NCBI RefSeq assembly: GCF_900111455.1
Contig: NZ_FOIE01000003.1
Span: 248,001-312,000 of the forward strand
DNA length: 64,000 nucleotides
DNA from: Geodermatophilus poikilotrophus
Lineage (GTDB): Bacteria; Actinomycetota; Actinomycetes; Mycobacteriales; Geodermatophilaceae
Direction of reading: 5' to 3'
The notes under the pieces were generated by a model. That model was not told where the DNA came from. It saw only the letters and a program-made list of their open reading frames with translations, and did not search any database. This document shows, one piece after another, positions 49,684 to 58,371 of the stretch (its first letter is position 1; each line of letters begins with the position of its first letter). A program made the translations under genes and the position numbers.

Positions 49684-51123
49684 TCAGCGCTCCCAGAGCT
49701 GGACGAGCAGGTCGGTCCTCGAGGCGTCGAACGCGTACTCGTCGACCACCCGGAGCCCGGCGCCGAGCAGGACGTCGTCGTCGTCGGTGGACACCACCTC
49801 GCCGCGGATCACCCGGCGGACCAGCCACACCCGGTCAGCCGCGGACGGGGCGTCGTCCGGCGGCAGGACGACGTCGGGCCGCAGCTGGGGAGCCGCCGTC
49901 CGGACGTAGTGGTCCAGCCCGGTCGCCGAGCGCTGGTCCGCGGCGACGATCGGCTCGCCGGGGCGCTGCCGCGCGGCGAGCAGCGCCACCACGTCGTCGG
50001 CCCGCTCCCGCGGCTCGCGCACGGCCAACGGCGAGGCCGCCAGCAGCGAGCAGGCCACCAGCAGTGCGGCGACGGGTGCCCGGGCCGCGCGCGGCACGGT
50101 CAGCGCACCCACCGCCGCCAGCACGCCCAACGACAGCAGCCCGGCCAGCAGGTACCGCGGGTGGTACACCGGCCGCACCGTCTCGGCGAGCAGCAGCAGC
50201 CCCAGCGGCACGAGCAGCCAGCAGGTGCCGACCACCCGCACCCCGGCGCCACGCAGCGCGCCCAGCACGGCCAGCCCCACGGTCAGGTACAGGAACGACC
50301 TCGATCCGCCGGTCCACGCCTCGACGGCCAGGTCGGCCAGCGTGCCCTCGGTGTCCCGCAGGTGCTCGGCGTTGCGCGCGCCGGTCCCGTTGAGCAGGTT
50401 CACCCCGACCAGCCCCACGGCGGGCAGCGCCGCGACCGCACCGGTGAGCACCACCGGCAGCGCCCGCCGGCCGCGCAGCAGCAGCGCCGCGACGACGAAG
50501 CCGGCGAGCGCCGTCACCGCGTACCAGTGAGCCAGCCCCATCCCCGCGCCCGCCAGCCCGAACAGCAGCAGCCCCCGCGGCGACCCCTGCAGCCAGCGCA
50601 CCAGCCCGAGCAGTGCGCCCCCGGTCGCCAGCACCGCCAGTCCGTACGGGCGGGCCTCCACTGCCTGCTCGAGCAGCAGCGGGCTCGCTGCCAACACGAC
50701 CCCGGCCAGCACCCCGGCCGCCCGCGAGGTCAGCCGGGTCACCGCGCGCGTGATCAGGGCCAGCCCGCCTGCGGTCGCCAGCAGCGACAGCACCCGCAGC
50801 GACGTGTCCCCGCCCAGCCCCGGCAGCGAGACCCACGTGTGCACCACGAAGTACCAGGGCGCGTTGTACGACGGGGGGACGTCGGCCAGGTAGCCCGTCG
50901 TCCCGCGGCCCTCGACGATCGCCGCGAGGATCTCCCCGTACGGCCGGCGGCCCACCTCGGCGGTGAACAGCTCGTCGAACCACAGCCCGTGTCCCGGCAG
51001 CAGCAGCACCGTCCCCAGCAGGACGACGGCCAGCGGCGGCACCAGCTCGAGCACCGACCAGCGGGTCGACGGGGCGCGGACCGGCGCGGGCGGTGCGGAC
51101 ACCCGTTCCGCCGTCGTGCTCAC
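49684..51123 (-). CDS. Polytopic GT-C-type membrane glycosyltransferase
   Basis: A 479-residue membrane protein with about ten spans and the PMT/ArnT-like layout: after span 1, the first periplasmic loop contains WFDELFTAEVGRRP, with the acidic DE pair typical of the GT-C active site. LEQAVEARPYGLAVLATGGA and YHPRYLLAGL also match dolichyl/polyprenyl-phosphate sugar transferases. The C-terminal 120 residues are soluble. It would move a mannose-like sugar from polyprenyl phosphate to an extracellular acceptor. GTG or ATG at 51123 begins the basic, Pro-rich cytoplasmic N-terminus. Confidence 0.82.
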   Translation of the reverse strand: MSTTAERVSAPPAPVRAPSTRWSVLELVPPLAVVLLGTVLLLPGHGLWFDELFTAEVGRRPYGEILAAIVEGRGTTGYLADVPPSYNAPWYFVVHTWVSLPGLGGDTSLRVLSLLATAGGLALITRAVTRLTSRAAGVLAGVVLAASPLLLEQAVEARPYGLAVLATGGALLGLVRWLQGSPRGLLLFGLAGAGMGLAHWYAVTALAGFVVAALLLRGRRALPVVLTGAVAALPAVGLVGVNLLNGTGARNAEHLRDTEGTLADLAVEAWTGGSRSFLYLTVGLAVLGALRGAGVRVVGTCWLLVPLGLLLLAETVRPVYHPRYLLAGLLSLGVLAAVGALTVPRAARAPVAALLVACSLLAASPLAVREPRERADDVVALLAARQRPGEPIVAADQRSATGLDHYVRTAAPQLRPDVVLPPDDAPSAADRVWLVRRVIRGEVVSTDDDDVLLGAGLRVVDEYAFDASRTDLLVQLWER

Positions 51124-51212
51124 GCCGAGCAGGTTAGGCGACCCTTCCTCGGCAGCCGACGTGTCACCGCCGTGGCGTAGCGTCCCGGACCCTCAGCGGG
51201 GGGAGGGGAGAG

Positions 51213-51701
51213 GTGACCGCAGGTCCCGGGCCGGCGCCGCCGCCGTCGTCGGAGACGGTCGCCCGGCGCTTCCGCCGGCAGCCGCGCCGCGACACCGCGC
51301 ACGAGCTCGCCGTTCGTCGCCGATTGCACGCCCGCGGGGTGCGCTACCGCGTCGACGTCCGGCCGTGCGCCGGCACCCGGGCGCGCGGAGACATTGTCTG
51401 GAAGGGACGGCGGCTCGTCGTCTTCCTCGACGGCTGTTTCTGAGAAAGGACCACCGTGCCCCCCACCACTCGCAGGCTCGTGGCGGGGCCCTGCACGGTG
51501 GCCGCCGCCTGCGGTCACCTCCCGCGATCGAACCGGGAGTGGTGGGCCGCCAAGCTGGCCGACAACGTCGCCCGCGACCGGCGGGCCGACGCGGTGCTGC
51601 ACGCCGAGGGCTGGCGCGTGCTCCGCTTCTGGGAACACGAGGACCCCGACGCGGTAGCGGACGCGATCTGCGCCGCCCTCGGCCGCCCGTCCGTGGGGTG
51701 A
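51213..51701 (+). pseudogene. Vsr-type very-short-patch repair endonuclease, interrupted by repeat
   Basis: The first 76 codons (from GTG 51213) code for the N-terminal half of a Vsr nuclease: RRDTAHELAVRRRLHARGVR, VDVRPCAGTRARGDIVWKGR, VVFLDGCF, with the catalytic Asp in DIVW. At the place where intact family members continue with W-H-x-C-P, a TGA stop and palindrome copy F follow. The C-terminal half resumes in another frame at about 51505 (CGHLPRSNREWWAAKLADNV, GWRVLRFWEHEDPDAVADAI). About seven codons including the zinc-binding His/Cys appear lost. The gene should be inactive. No cognate C5 methyltransferase is in the window. Confidence 0.85.
51444..51503 (+). repeat. Dispersed structured palindrome, copy F, inside the vsr gene
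   Basis: Outer arms GGA-CCACCGTGC and GCACGGTGG-CC pair perfectly with the same bulged A but with different bases from copy A on both sides. The core CCACCACTCGCAGGCTCGTGG keeps the family sequence. It directly follows the in-frame TGA that truncates the Vsr protein. Confidence 0.85.
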
Positions 51702-51705
51702 CCGC

Positions 51706-52221
51706 TCAGTCGTCCGGCTCGTCCTGCTCGTTGTGCGCGCGCTTCCAGAACGGGACCGCCAGCCACCACCAGGCGAGCAGGGCACCGACGACCGCGGCGG
51801 TGATCCACGCCAGCGTCCGGTCGAACACCACGTCGGTCACCAGCAGCACCGCGCCGACGATCGCCACGGCGAGCACGGCCAGACCGAGGGACGCCGAACG
51901 GTTGCTGCGCCGCAGCAGCGCCTCCTTGTCGTGCTGCCGGAACAGCACCCGGTGCTGCGCTGCGGGCGCGATCAGCAGCCCGGTCGCCACGGCGGCGGCC
52001 AGCAGCGTGAAGAAGTAGACGTCCCGCTGGAAGTCGGTGAGCCGGGTGCCCTGCTGCTGGAAGGGCACCACGAGCAGGAAGGCGAAGAGGAACTGCACCC
52101 CGGGCAGCGCGACGCGCAGCTCGTTGAGCAGCTCCATCAGTTCCCGGTCGATCCGCTCCTTGCGGCTCTCACCGTCGTGTGACGAGTCGCCGCGGTGCTG
52201 CGGACTCCGCACGCCCGTCAT
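51706..52221 (-). CDS. DUF6328-like membrane protein
   Basis: A 171-residue protein with a charged N-terminal helix (ERIDRELMELLNELRVALPG) and four membrane spans, beginning QFLFAFLLVVPF. The motif LRVALPGVQFLFAFLL with the downstream FQRDVYFFTLLAAA is typical of a widespread actinobacterial family of unknown function. Start ATG with GGAGG upstream. It runs antisense up to the vsr remnant. Function unknown. Confidence 0.75.
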   Translation of the reverse strand: MTGVRSPQHRGDSSHDGESRKERIDRELMELLNELRVALPGVQFLFAFLLVVPFQQQGTRLTDFQRDVYFFTLLAAAVATGLLIAPAAQHRVLFRQHDKEALLRRSNRSASLGLAVLAVAIVGAVLLVTDVVFDRTLAWITAAVVGALLAWWWLAVPFWKRAHNEQDEPDD

Positions 52222-52417
52222 GGCCCGCACCTCCTGCCGTCGCCGTTCCGCCCGATCGAGGTGGAGCGGGATGGTCCCACGGAGCAGGGCCGGGTGCGCC
52301 CGGCCCGGTCACCCCTTCGGCGTGCAGAGGACGACGTGTCGCTGGAGACGCCCGTGGCGCCCGGACCCCGGCCGGGGAGGCGACGGCGGAGCACTCCCCC
52401 GAGGACCACCGGGCGCA

Positions 52418-52467
52418 GACGCGACGAGGCCCGGCGGACCGTGTGGTCCGCCGGGCCTCGTCGCGTC
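52418..52467. terminator. Perfect 23-bp hairpin terminator
   Basis: Bases 52418-52440 and 52445-52467 are exact inverse complements around a GTGT loop, the longest perfect stem in the window. It begins 2 bp after the stop of the PGPGW membrane gene on the minus strand. Confidence 0.88.
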
Positions 52468-52469
52468 GG

Positions 52470-52931
52470 TCAGCCCCCGATGGCGGCCAGGGCGCGGTCC
52501 ACCAGGTCGTAGTGGCCCACCGCCCAGAACACCACGCCGGCCGCCGCCAGGCCGCCCACGGTGATCGCCGCGGAGCTCACCGGGTGCCGTCTCGCGTGTG
52601 CCCAGGCGTCGCGGGCCTGCCGGCGGAAGGCGACGAAGAAGCGCCGCGCCCACTGGAACTCCGTCGACCACACCCACAGCCCCACCAGGACCGGCGGGAT
52701 GGTGAGCGGCCCGGGCAGCACGGTCAGGGCCAGCCCCAGCAGCACGAACAGCAGCCCGACGACGAACACCCCGACCCGGTAGGCGATGCCGAGGCCGGGC
52801 TTCTGCCGGATCCGGTCGCGCCACGAGCCGGGCTCGACCGGTCGGGGCCGGCCCAGCCCGTCGGTGCAGTCGGCACACCGGGTCGCGCCGCCGCGGGCAG
52901 GCGTGCCCTGGGTGTCGAGCGTGTGGGTCAC
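52470..52931 (-). CDS. PGPGW-type (TIGR02611-like) membrane protein
   Basis: A 153-residue protein. A Cys pair (RCADC) lies in the N-terminal soluble part, then three membrane segments; the second follows LTVLPGPLTIPPVLVGLWVW, which is the family signature (PGPG...). EFQWARRFFVAFRRQARD is the conserved basic linker. Function unknown. GTG or ATG at 52931 is used, with AGGAG upstream. It shares its direction with the next three upstream genes but has a separate terminator. Confidence 0.8.
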   Translation of the reverse strand: MTHTLDTQGTPARGGATRCADCTDGLGRPRPVEPGSWRDRIRQKPGLGIAYRVGVFVVGLLFVLLGLALTVLPGPLTIPPVLVGLWVWSTEFQWARRFFVAFRRQARDAWAHARRHPVSSAAITVGGLAAAGVVFWAVGHYDLVDRALAAIGG

Positions 52932-52966
52932 CGGGACTCCTGGATCGGCGCGGGGTGGAGGAGCGG

Positions 52967-53506
52967 TCAGCGCTGGGCGAGCCCGCGCGCGACCTCGCTG
53001 GGCCGCTGCTGCTCACCGGCGTAGGAGCTGACCACCACGAGCGCGCCGGTCAGCGCCGGGATCACCCACTGCAGCTGGTCGAGCTTGGCCTGCGCCGCGG
53101 CGACCTCGGCCTTGGCTCGCTTGCTGGGCTTGGTGCCCGAGCGGGACGGCGTGCCGCCGGCGTCGGAGACCACCTTGCCCAGCGCCCGGCTGTAGGCGGT
53201 GACGCCCAGGGCGGCCGCGGTGAGCGTGGTCTTGAGCGCGCTCATGCCGGCGACGCCCTGCTGCTCGGCCACGCGCCTGCGGTTGCCGAGCAGCTGGCCG
53301 ACGCTGCCGATCAGGTGCGCGCCGATGGCCGCGGCGTTGACCGGCGTCCACCGGTCCCAGCCGGCGTTGGCCACCCGGCCGGTGTCCGATGCGCTGCCGG
53401 CCTCACCGGCCGCGGCGTTGAGCGCGACGGCGTTGGCCAGCGTGCCGCCGAACCAGGCGGAGAGTCCGAGGTCGTGCAGCGAGCGGGACAGGGTGTTGCG
53501 CGCCAT
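52967..53506 (-). CDS. Hypothetical membrane-associated protein
   Basis: A 179-residue protein starting MARNTLSRSLHDLGLSAWFG at an ATG with GAGGAG upstream. It has about three weakly hydrophobic segments (AAIGAHLIGSVGQLLGN, ALKTTLTAAALGVTAY, WVIPALTGALVVVSSY) and a Lys-rich coiled-coil stretch (KAEVAAAQAKLDQLQ). It resembles actinobacterial proteins of unknown function found near small membrane genes. It lies 35 bp before the PGPGW gene on the same strand and may share its transcript. Confidence 0.65.
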   Translation of the reverse strand: MARNTLSRSLHDLGLSAWFGGTLANAVALNAAAGEAGSASDTGRVANAGWDRWTPVNAAAIGAHLIGSVGQLLGNRRRVAEQQGVAGMSALKTTLTAAALGVTAYSRALGKVVSDAGGTPSRSGTKPSKRAKAEVAAAQAKLDQLQWVIPALTGALVVVSSYAGEQQRPSEVARGLAQR

Positions 53507-53587
53507 TGGTGATCTCCTCAGGAGGGGACAGGTGGGGTCGCTCTACCCCGCATCCCGTGTTCACACTCGATCGCGCACCACTCGTGC

Positions 53588-53857
53588 TCAGGTGCCGTAG
53601 CGCAGCGCGGCCCGGCGGCGCGCCTTGGCCGCCTCCTCCTCTCTGTCCTTGGGCGGAGCGGTGGTGACCAGCGCGGCCAGCAGCCGAGCGGAGGCCTCGG
53701 CGACCTCGGCGACGGCACGGTCGAAGGCCTCGGCGTTGGCCCGCGACGGCCGCGCCGTCCCGCTGATCTTGCGGACGTACTGCAGCGCGGCGGCGTGCAC
53801 CTCGTCCTCGGTGACGGGGGGCTCGAAGTTGGCCAGGGGCCGGATGTTGCGGCACAT
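53588..53857 (-). CDS. DUF2277 family protein
   Basis: An 89-residue protein with the family opening MCRNIRPLANFEPPVTEDEV, then AAALQYVRKISGTARPSRAN. The paired Cys/Arg at the very N-terminus and the KISG motif are diagnostic. Function unknown, though the pattern is highly conserved across bacteria. The ATG is fixed by the family start. Confidence 0.9.
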   Translation of the reverse strand: MCRNIRPLANFEPPVTEDEVHAAALQYVRKISGTARPSRANAEAFDRAVAEVAEASARLLAALVTTAPPKDREEEAAKARRRAALRYGT

Positions 53858-53896
53858 GCGCCGCAGCGTAGGAGCGCCGGCTGACGTCCGGGAGCC

Positions 53897-54475
53897 TCAG
53901 ACGGCGAAGCCGGCCCGGTCGACCTCCCGGTGGTAGCGGGTGCCCAGACCGCCGCCGAGCAGCGCCCCGACCAGCGCCGCCGCCGCGGCGGCGGCGAGGG
54001 TGACCAGGCCGGTCGTGGTGGCGGTGCCCTCCTCGACCGGGATGCGCGGCAGTTCCAGCCGCGCGAGCACGTTGTACTCGCTGCCCAGCGCCACCGCGGC
54101 GCCGGAGACCAGCAGGACGACGACCAGGCCCACCAGCCAGACCGCCAGGCCCTGCCGGAAGCCGGTGAAGCGCGCCATCCGCCCGGCGACGTACCCGCCG
54201 GCGAGGTAGGACAGGAAAAGGACGACGAGCAGCGCGACCGCCCCGCCGAGGCCCACCTCCCCGGCCGACGCCCCCTCGGTCAGGCCCAGCGCGACGTCGG
54301 CCGCCGACACCAGCGCGACGAGCAGCACCGCCAGGCCGGTCGCCGACAGCCAGCCGAAGAACGCCGCCCCCCACGCGATCCCGCCGAACGCCGACTGCTG
54401 GGCGGCGACGGCGTCCCGCGCCACGCCGGAGGTGGCCGAGGCACCCTCGGGGGCGGTGCGGTCGCTGCTCGCCAT
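53897..54475 (-). CDS. Four-span membrane protein, unknown
   Basis: A 192-residue protein with a Ser/Ala-rich N-terminus and four membrane spans (FFGWLSATGLAVLLVALV, AVALLVVLFLSYLAGGYV, GLAVWLVGLVVVLLVSG, LVTLAAAAAAALVGALLGG). The motif AGGYVAGRMARFTGFRQG between spans 2 and 3 is like that in many actinobacterial YrzE/TIGR04086-like proteins. Function unknown. The ATG has AGGAGG upstream. It diverges from the NYN-like gene. Confidence 0.72.
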   Translation of the reverse strand: MASSDRTAPEGASATSGVARDAVAAQQSAFGGIAWGAAFFGWLSATGLAVLLVALVSAADVALGLTEGASAGEVGLGGAVALLVVLFLSYLAGGYVAGRMARFTGFRQGLAVWLVGLVVVLLVSGAAVALGSEYNVLARLELPRIPVEEGTATTTGLVTLAAAAAAALVGALLGGGLGTRYHREVDRAGFAV

Positions 54476-54583
54476 GGCGGGCCTCCTGGGGAAGATCGGA
54501 GTCGGACGTGCCCGGCGGGGTGCCCCGGGCCGGTGGGCACAAACGGTGCACTGTGGGCACGACGAGGCGTCGAAGGAGGAGCG

Positions 54584-54976
54584 GTGGTCGTGGTGCTGGT
54601 GGACGCCGCGAACGTGGTCGGCGCCCGGCCCGACGGCTGGTGGCGCGACCGGCCGGCAGCGACGTCCCGGCTGCTGGCCCGGCTGACCGCGCTGCCGGGC
54701 CGCATCGTGCCCGCGCCCGGGGGCGGGCGGCTGCTCCTCGGCGAGGTCGTCGCGGTCGTCGAGGGGGCGGCGTCGACGGTCCGCGCGCCGGAGGGCGTCA
54801 CGCTGGTGCGCGCTCCCGGCAGCGGGGACGACGCGCTCGCCTCCTACGCCGGCCGGCTCGCGGCGGAGGGTCGGCGGGTGCTGGTGGTCACCGCCGACCG
54901 CGGCCTGCGCGCGCGGCTGCCGGACGGCGCCACCGTCACCGGCCCCGGTTGGCTGTACGAGGTGCTGCCCGCATGA
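54584..54976 (+). CDS. NYN/PIN-like putative RNase domain protein
   Basis: A 130-residue protein. VVVLVDAANVVGARPDGWW has the first acidic cluster of NYN (PIN-like) nucleases (D7, N10). The later acidic residues lie in PGSGDDALASYAG and in VVTADRGLRARLPDGA, completing a plausible metal site, and the fold ends with WLYEVLP. It should be a small RNase or nucleotide-binding protein. GTG start with AAGGAGGAG upstream. No antitoxin-like neighbour. Confidence 0.75.
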   Translation: MVVVLVDAANVVGARPDGWWRDRPAATSRLLARLTALPGRIVPAPGGGRLLLGEVVAVVEGAASTVRAPEGVTLVRAPGSGDDALASYAGRLAAEGRRVLVVTADRGLRARLPDGATVTGPGWLYEVLPA

Positions 54977-55065
54977 CCCGGAGGGCGCGAGGGTAGAGCG
55001 ACTCCACCGACGCGAGATCGAGACCTGCGCGCGCGTCCGCACCCCTCCCGAGCACGAGGATCCGC

Positions 55066-55965
55066 ATGCCGCCCGCCGTCCCGCCGTCTCGCCCCCCGAC
55101 CGCCCTGATCACCGGAGCCTCCAGCGGGATCGGCCGGGCCACGGTGCACACCCTCGCCGCCCGCGGCGCCCGGCTGGTGCTCGTCGCCCGGGGCCGCGAT
55201 GCGCTGGAGGAGACCGCCGCCGAGGCCCGCGAGAAGGGCGCCGCCGACGTCCTGGTCTGCCCGGCCGACGTCGCCGACGCCGACGCCGTGCAGCGGGCGG
55301 TCGAGACCGCCGTCGAGCGCCTCGGCCGCCTCGACGCCGTCGTCCACTCCGCGCAGACGATGGCCTACGGCCGCATCGAGGACGTGCCCCGCGAGGTCTT
55401 CGAGGCCGTCGTCGACACCTCCCTGCACGGCACCGCCAACGTCGCCCGCAGCGCGCTGCCGGTGTTCCGCCGCCAGGGCGCCGGGCACCTGGTCGTCGTC
55501 AGCTCGCTGCTGGCGTCGGTGACCGCGCCCCTCATGGGCACCTACGCGGCGGCGAAGTGGGGTCAGCTCGGGCTGGTCCGCACGCTGCAGCAGGAGACGC
55601 GGGACGCGCCGGGGGTGCACGTCTCGGCGGTCGCCCCCGGCGGGGTCAACACCCCGATCTACTACCAGGGAGCCACGTGGGCCGGCAGCACCGGCCGGCC
55701 GCCGCCCCCCGTGTACTCGGCGGAACGGGTGGCGCGCGCAGTGGTGGCGCGGCTGGACCGGCCGCGGCGGCTGGTGCAGTCGGGGATCGCCAACCCGGTG
55801 GTCATCGCCGGCTTCCGGCTGCTCCCGGCCGTCTACGACGCGCTGGTCGGGCCGCTGTTCCGGGTGTTCGCCCTGGCCGGGGACGGTGCACCGCCCAGCG
55901 AGGGCAACGTCTTCGCCTCCCGGACGGAGCGCAACGCCAGGGACGGCCGCTGGCGCGGCGTCTGA
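55066..55965 (+). CDS. Short-chain dehydrogenase/reductase
   Basis: A 299-residue classical SDR. NAD(P) motif ALITGASSGIGRATV (TGxxxGIG), structural NAG replaced by HSAQ, catalytic Ser in HLVVVSSLLAS and YAAAKWG as the YxxxK. The C-terminal 60 residues are longer than in minimal SDRs. Substrate unknown; such proteins often act on lipids or keto-compounds. It converges on the GAF-ANTAR gene with 10 bp between stops. Confidence 0.85.
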   Translation: MPPAVPPSRPPTALITGASSGIGRATVHTLAARGARLVLVARGRDALEETAAEAREKGAADVLVCPADVADADAVQRAVETAVERLGRLDAVVHSAQTMAYGRIEDVPREVFEAVVDTSLHGTANVARSALPVFRRQGAGHLVVVSSLLASVTAPLMGTYAAAKWGQLGLVRTLQQETRDAPGVHVSAVAPGGVNTPIYYQGATWAGSTGRPPPPVYSAERVARAVVARLDRPRRLVQSGIANPVVIAGFRLLPAVYDALVGPLFRVFALAGDGAPPSEGNVFASRTERNARDGRWRGV

Positions 55966-55975
55966 GCGTTCCCGG

Positions 55976-56701
55976 TCACCAGCGCTCGCGCCGGTCGGCC
56001 AGGCCCTCCTCGAACGCGGTCACCACGCCGGCGGCGACGTCGCGGAGCTTGACGTTGCGCCGCTGGGAAGCGATACGCAGCAGGTCGAAGGCCCGGTCGG
56101 CCGTGCACCGCTCCTGCGCCATGAGCAGGCCGACCGCCTGGCCGATGGTGGCCCGGGTGTCCAGGCCGCCGAGCAGGGACTCGGTGCGCTCGTCGCTGTC
56201 GGCGATCCGCAGCGCCACCGCGAGCGCACCGGTGGCCTGCTGCGCCCAGTCCGCGGCGGTGGCCTCGTGGTCGGCGCTGAACACCCGGGGCTCGGTGGCG
56301 TAGAGGTTCAGCGCACCGCTGTTGCGGCCCTCGACCACCAGCGGCAGCGACAGCGAGGACCGGACGCCGAGCTCCGCGGCTCGCGCCGGGTAGGGGGTCC
56401 AGCGGTCCTCGGTGGACATGTCGTCGACGCGGACGACGGTGCCCGTGCGCATCGACTCCAGGCACGGGCCGGTGTCCACCTCGTACTGCCGCTCGTCGGC
56501 CCGCTGGGCCAGCGGCCCGGTGCTCGCCACCGTCACCCCGGTGCTGTCGCGGGTGAGGGTCAGTCCGCATGCCACGGCGCCGGGGACCTGTCGCCCGGCG
56601 AGGTGCACCAGGTCGCCCAGGAACGACCTGAGGTCGCCCCCGGACGCCAGCAGGGCGAGCAGCTCGCCGCCGTCCGACCCCGTGCCCAGCCTCGGCGTCA
56701 C
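55976..56701 (-). CDS. GAF-ANTAR RNA-binding regulator
   Basis: A 241-residue two-domain protein: a GAF domain (about 10-160; AVACGLTLTRD, DTGPCLESMRTG, SSLSLPLVVEG) and an ANTAR domain (about 175-235; TRATIGQAVGLLMAQERCTA then AFDLLRIASQRRNVKLRDVA). ANTAR domains bind paired hairpins in mRNA and stop termination. The ligand sensed by the GAF part is unknown. The GTG at 56701 lies 200 bp from the divergent ethanolamine-permease gene, raising the question whether it controls that operon, as the ANTAR protein EutV does in Firmicutes. Confidence 0.88.
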   Translation of the reverse strand: MTPRLGTGSDGGELLALLASGGDLRSFLGDLVHLAGRQVPGAVACGLTLTRDSTGVTVASTGPLAQRADERQYEVDTGPCLESMRTGTVVRVDDMSTEDRWTPYPARAAELGVRSSLSLPLVVEGRNSGALNLYATEPRVFSADHEATAADWAQQATGALAVALRIADSDERTESLLGGLDTRATIGQAVGLLMAQERCTADRAFDLLRIASQRRNVKLRDVAAGVVTAFEEGLADRRERW

Positions 56702-56901
56702 TGCCGCCCGTCCTCCGTGTGGTGCCCCGTCCGGTCGTGTCCGGCCGGTCGAGTATCCAGCACGCACCGGCGGCGCGGGGAGACTCCCCGCGAACGGCGC
56801 TGTGAACAGGGTGTTGCCGCCGGCCCAGCCCGTTGACCCGGCCGGGACGCCGGACCAGGCTGGCCCTCCCCGCCTCCGGCGGGCTCGTCCCGGAGGTGCC
56901 C

Positions 56902-58371
56902 GTGACCGCCGATCCCACCGCCCGATCCACCCCGGCCCGGACCGCTGCGCACGCCGGCGTCGAGGCGGAGCGGGTCGACACCGGCTACCTCGAGCGGCGC
57001 CGGCTGCGATCCGGGACGGCGGGCTGGCTGCTGCTGGCCGGTCTCGGCGTCTCGGCGGTCATCTCTGGCGACTACGCCGGGTGGAACTTCGGCCTGGCGG
57101 AGGGCGGGTTCGGCGGGCTGCTGATCGCCACCGTGCTCATGGCGGTCATGTACACCGCGATGGTGTTCGGGCTGGCCGAGCTGGGCTCCGCGCTGCCGAC
57201 CGCCGGCGGCGGCTACACCTTCGCCCGGCGCGCGCTGGGCCCGTGGGGCGGTTACGCCACCGGCGTCGCCGTGCTCATCGAGTACGCGATCGCGCCGGCC
57301 GCGATCGCCACGTTCATCGGCGCCTACGTCGAGTCCCTCGGGCTCTTCGGCATCACCGACGGCTGGTGGGTCTACCTGGTCGTCTACGCGCTGTTCATCG
57401 GGATCCACCTGATGGGCGTCGGCGAGGCGCTCAAGGCGATGTTCGCCGTCACCGTCGTGGCGCTCGCCGGGCTGGTGGTCTTCCTCGTCGGCGCCGTCCC
57501 GCGGTTCGAGGCCGGCAACCTGCTCGACATCGCGCCCACCGACGCCGCCGGCGCCTCGGCGTTCCTGCCGTACGGGCTGATCGGCGTCTGGGCGGCGTTC
57601 CCGTTCGCCATCTGGTTCTTCCTCGCCGTCGAGAGCGTCCCGCTGGCCGCCGAGGAGGCCCGGGACCCGGCCCGGTCCATGCCGCGGGGGATCGTCGCCG
57701 CGATGGGCGTCCTCGTCGTCCTCGCCGTCCTCATGCTGGTGTTCACCCCGGGCGCGGCGGGGTCGTCGGCGATCGCCGCATCGGGCAACCCGCCGGTCGA
57801 CGCGCTGGCCGGCGCCGGCGCACCGGACGCCCTCACCCGGGTGGTCAACTACGCCGGGCTGTTCGGGCTGGTGGCCAGCTTCTTCTCGATCATCTACGCG
57901 TACTCGCGGCAGACCTTCGCGCTCTCCCGCGCCGGCTACCTGCCGCGCGCCCTCTCGGTGACCAACGGCCGCAGGGCGCCGGTGCTGGCGCTGCTCGTCC
58001 CGGGCGCGATCGGCTTCATGCTGTCGCTGACCGGCCAGGGCGCGATGCTGCTCAACATGGCCGTCTTCGGGGCGACGGTGTCCTACGTGCTGATGATGGT
58101 CAGCCACATCGTGCTGCGCCGCCGCGAGCCGGACCTGCCGCGTCCGTACCGGACGCCGGGCGGGACGGCGACGACCGGCGTCGCGCTGGTGCTCGCGGCC
58201 GCCGCGGTGGTGGCCACCTTTCTCGTCGACGTCACCGCCGCGCTGTGGACGCTCGCGGCGTACGCCGCCTTCCTCGCGTACTTCGCGCTCTACAGCCGCC
58301 ACCACCTGGTGGCCTCCGCGCCGGAGGAGGAGTTCGAGCTGCTGGCCGACGCGGAGGAGGACGTCCGGTGA
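56902..58371 (+). CDS. eat: APC-family ethanolamine permease
   Basis: A 489-residue amino acid-polyamine-organocation transporter with about twelve spans. GWNFGLAEGGFGGLLIATVL and ELGSALPTAGGGYTFARRAL match the ethanolamine permease (Eat) group, and FLAVESVPLAAEEARDPARS is the conserved loop. Its stop overlaps the eutB start (GTGA), so it supplies the substrate for the lyase coded next. GTG start with CGGAGG upstream. Substrate call rests mainly on this context. Confidence 0.85.
   Translation: MTADPTARSTPARTAAHAGVEAERVDTGYLERRRLRSGTAGWLLLAGLGVSAVISGDYAGWNFGLAEGGFGGLLIATVLMAVMYTAMVFGLAELGSALPTAGGGYTFARRALGPWGGYATGVAVLIEYAIAPAAIATFIGAYVESLGLFGITDGWWVYLVVYALFIGIHLMGVGEALKAMFAVTVVALAGLVVFLVGAVPRFEAGNLLDIAPTDAAGASAFLPYGLIGVWAAFPFAIWFFLAVESVPLAAEEARDPARSMPRGIVAAMGVLVVLAVLMLVFTPGAAGSSAIAASGNPPVDALAGAGAPDALTRVVNYAGLFGLVASFFSIIYAYSRQTFALSRAGYLPRALSVTNGRRAPVLALLVPGAIGFMLSLTGQGAMLLNMAVFGATVSYVLMMVSHIVLRRREPDLPRPYRTPGGTATTGVALVLAAAAVVATFLVDVTAALWTLAAYAAFLAYFALYSRHHLVASAPEEEFELLADAEEDVR

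Noticed and set aside
56774-56792. A proven ANTAR binding site
   Set aside because: The hairpin has a five-base loop and no second matching hairpin was found, so it does not meet the two-hexaloop pattern.
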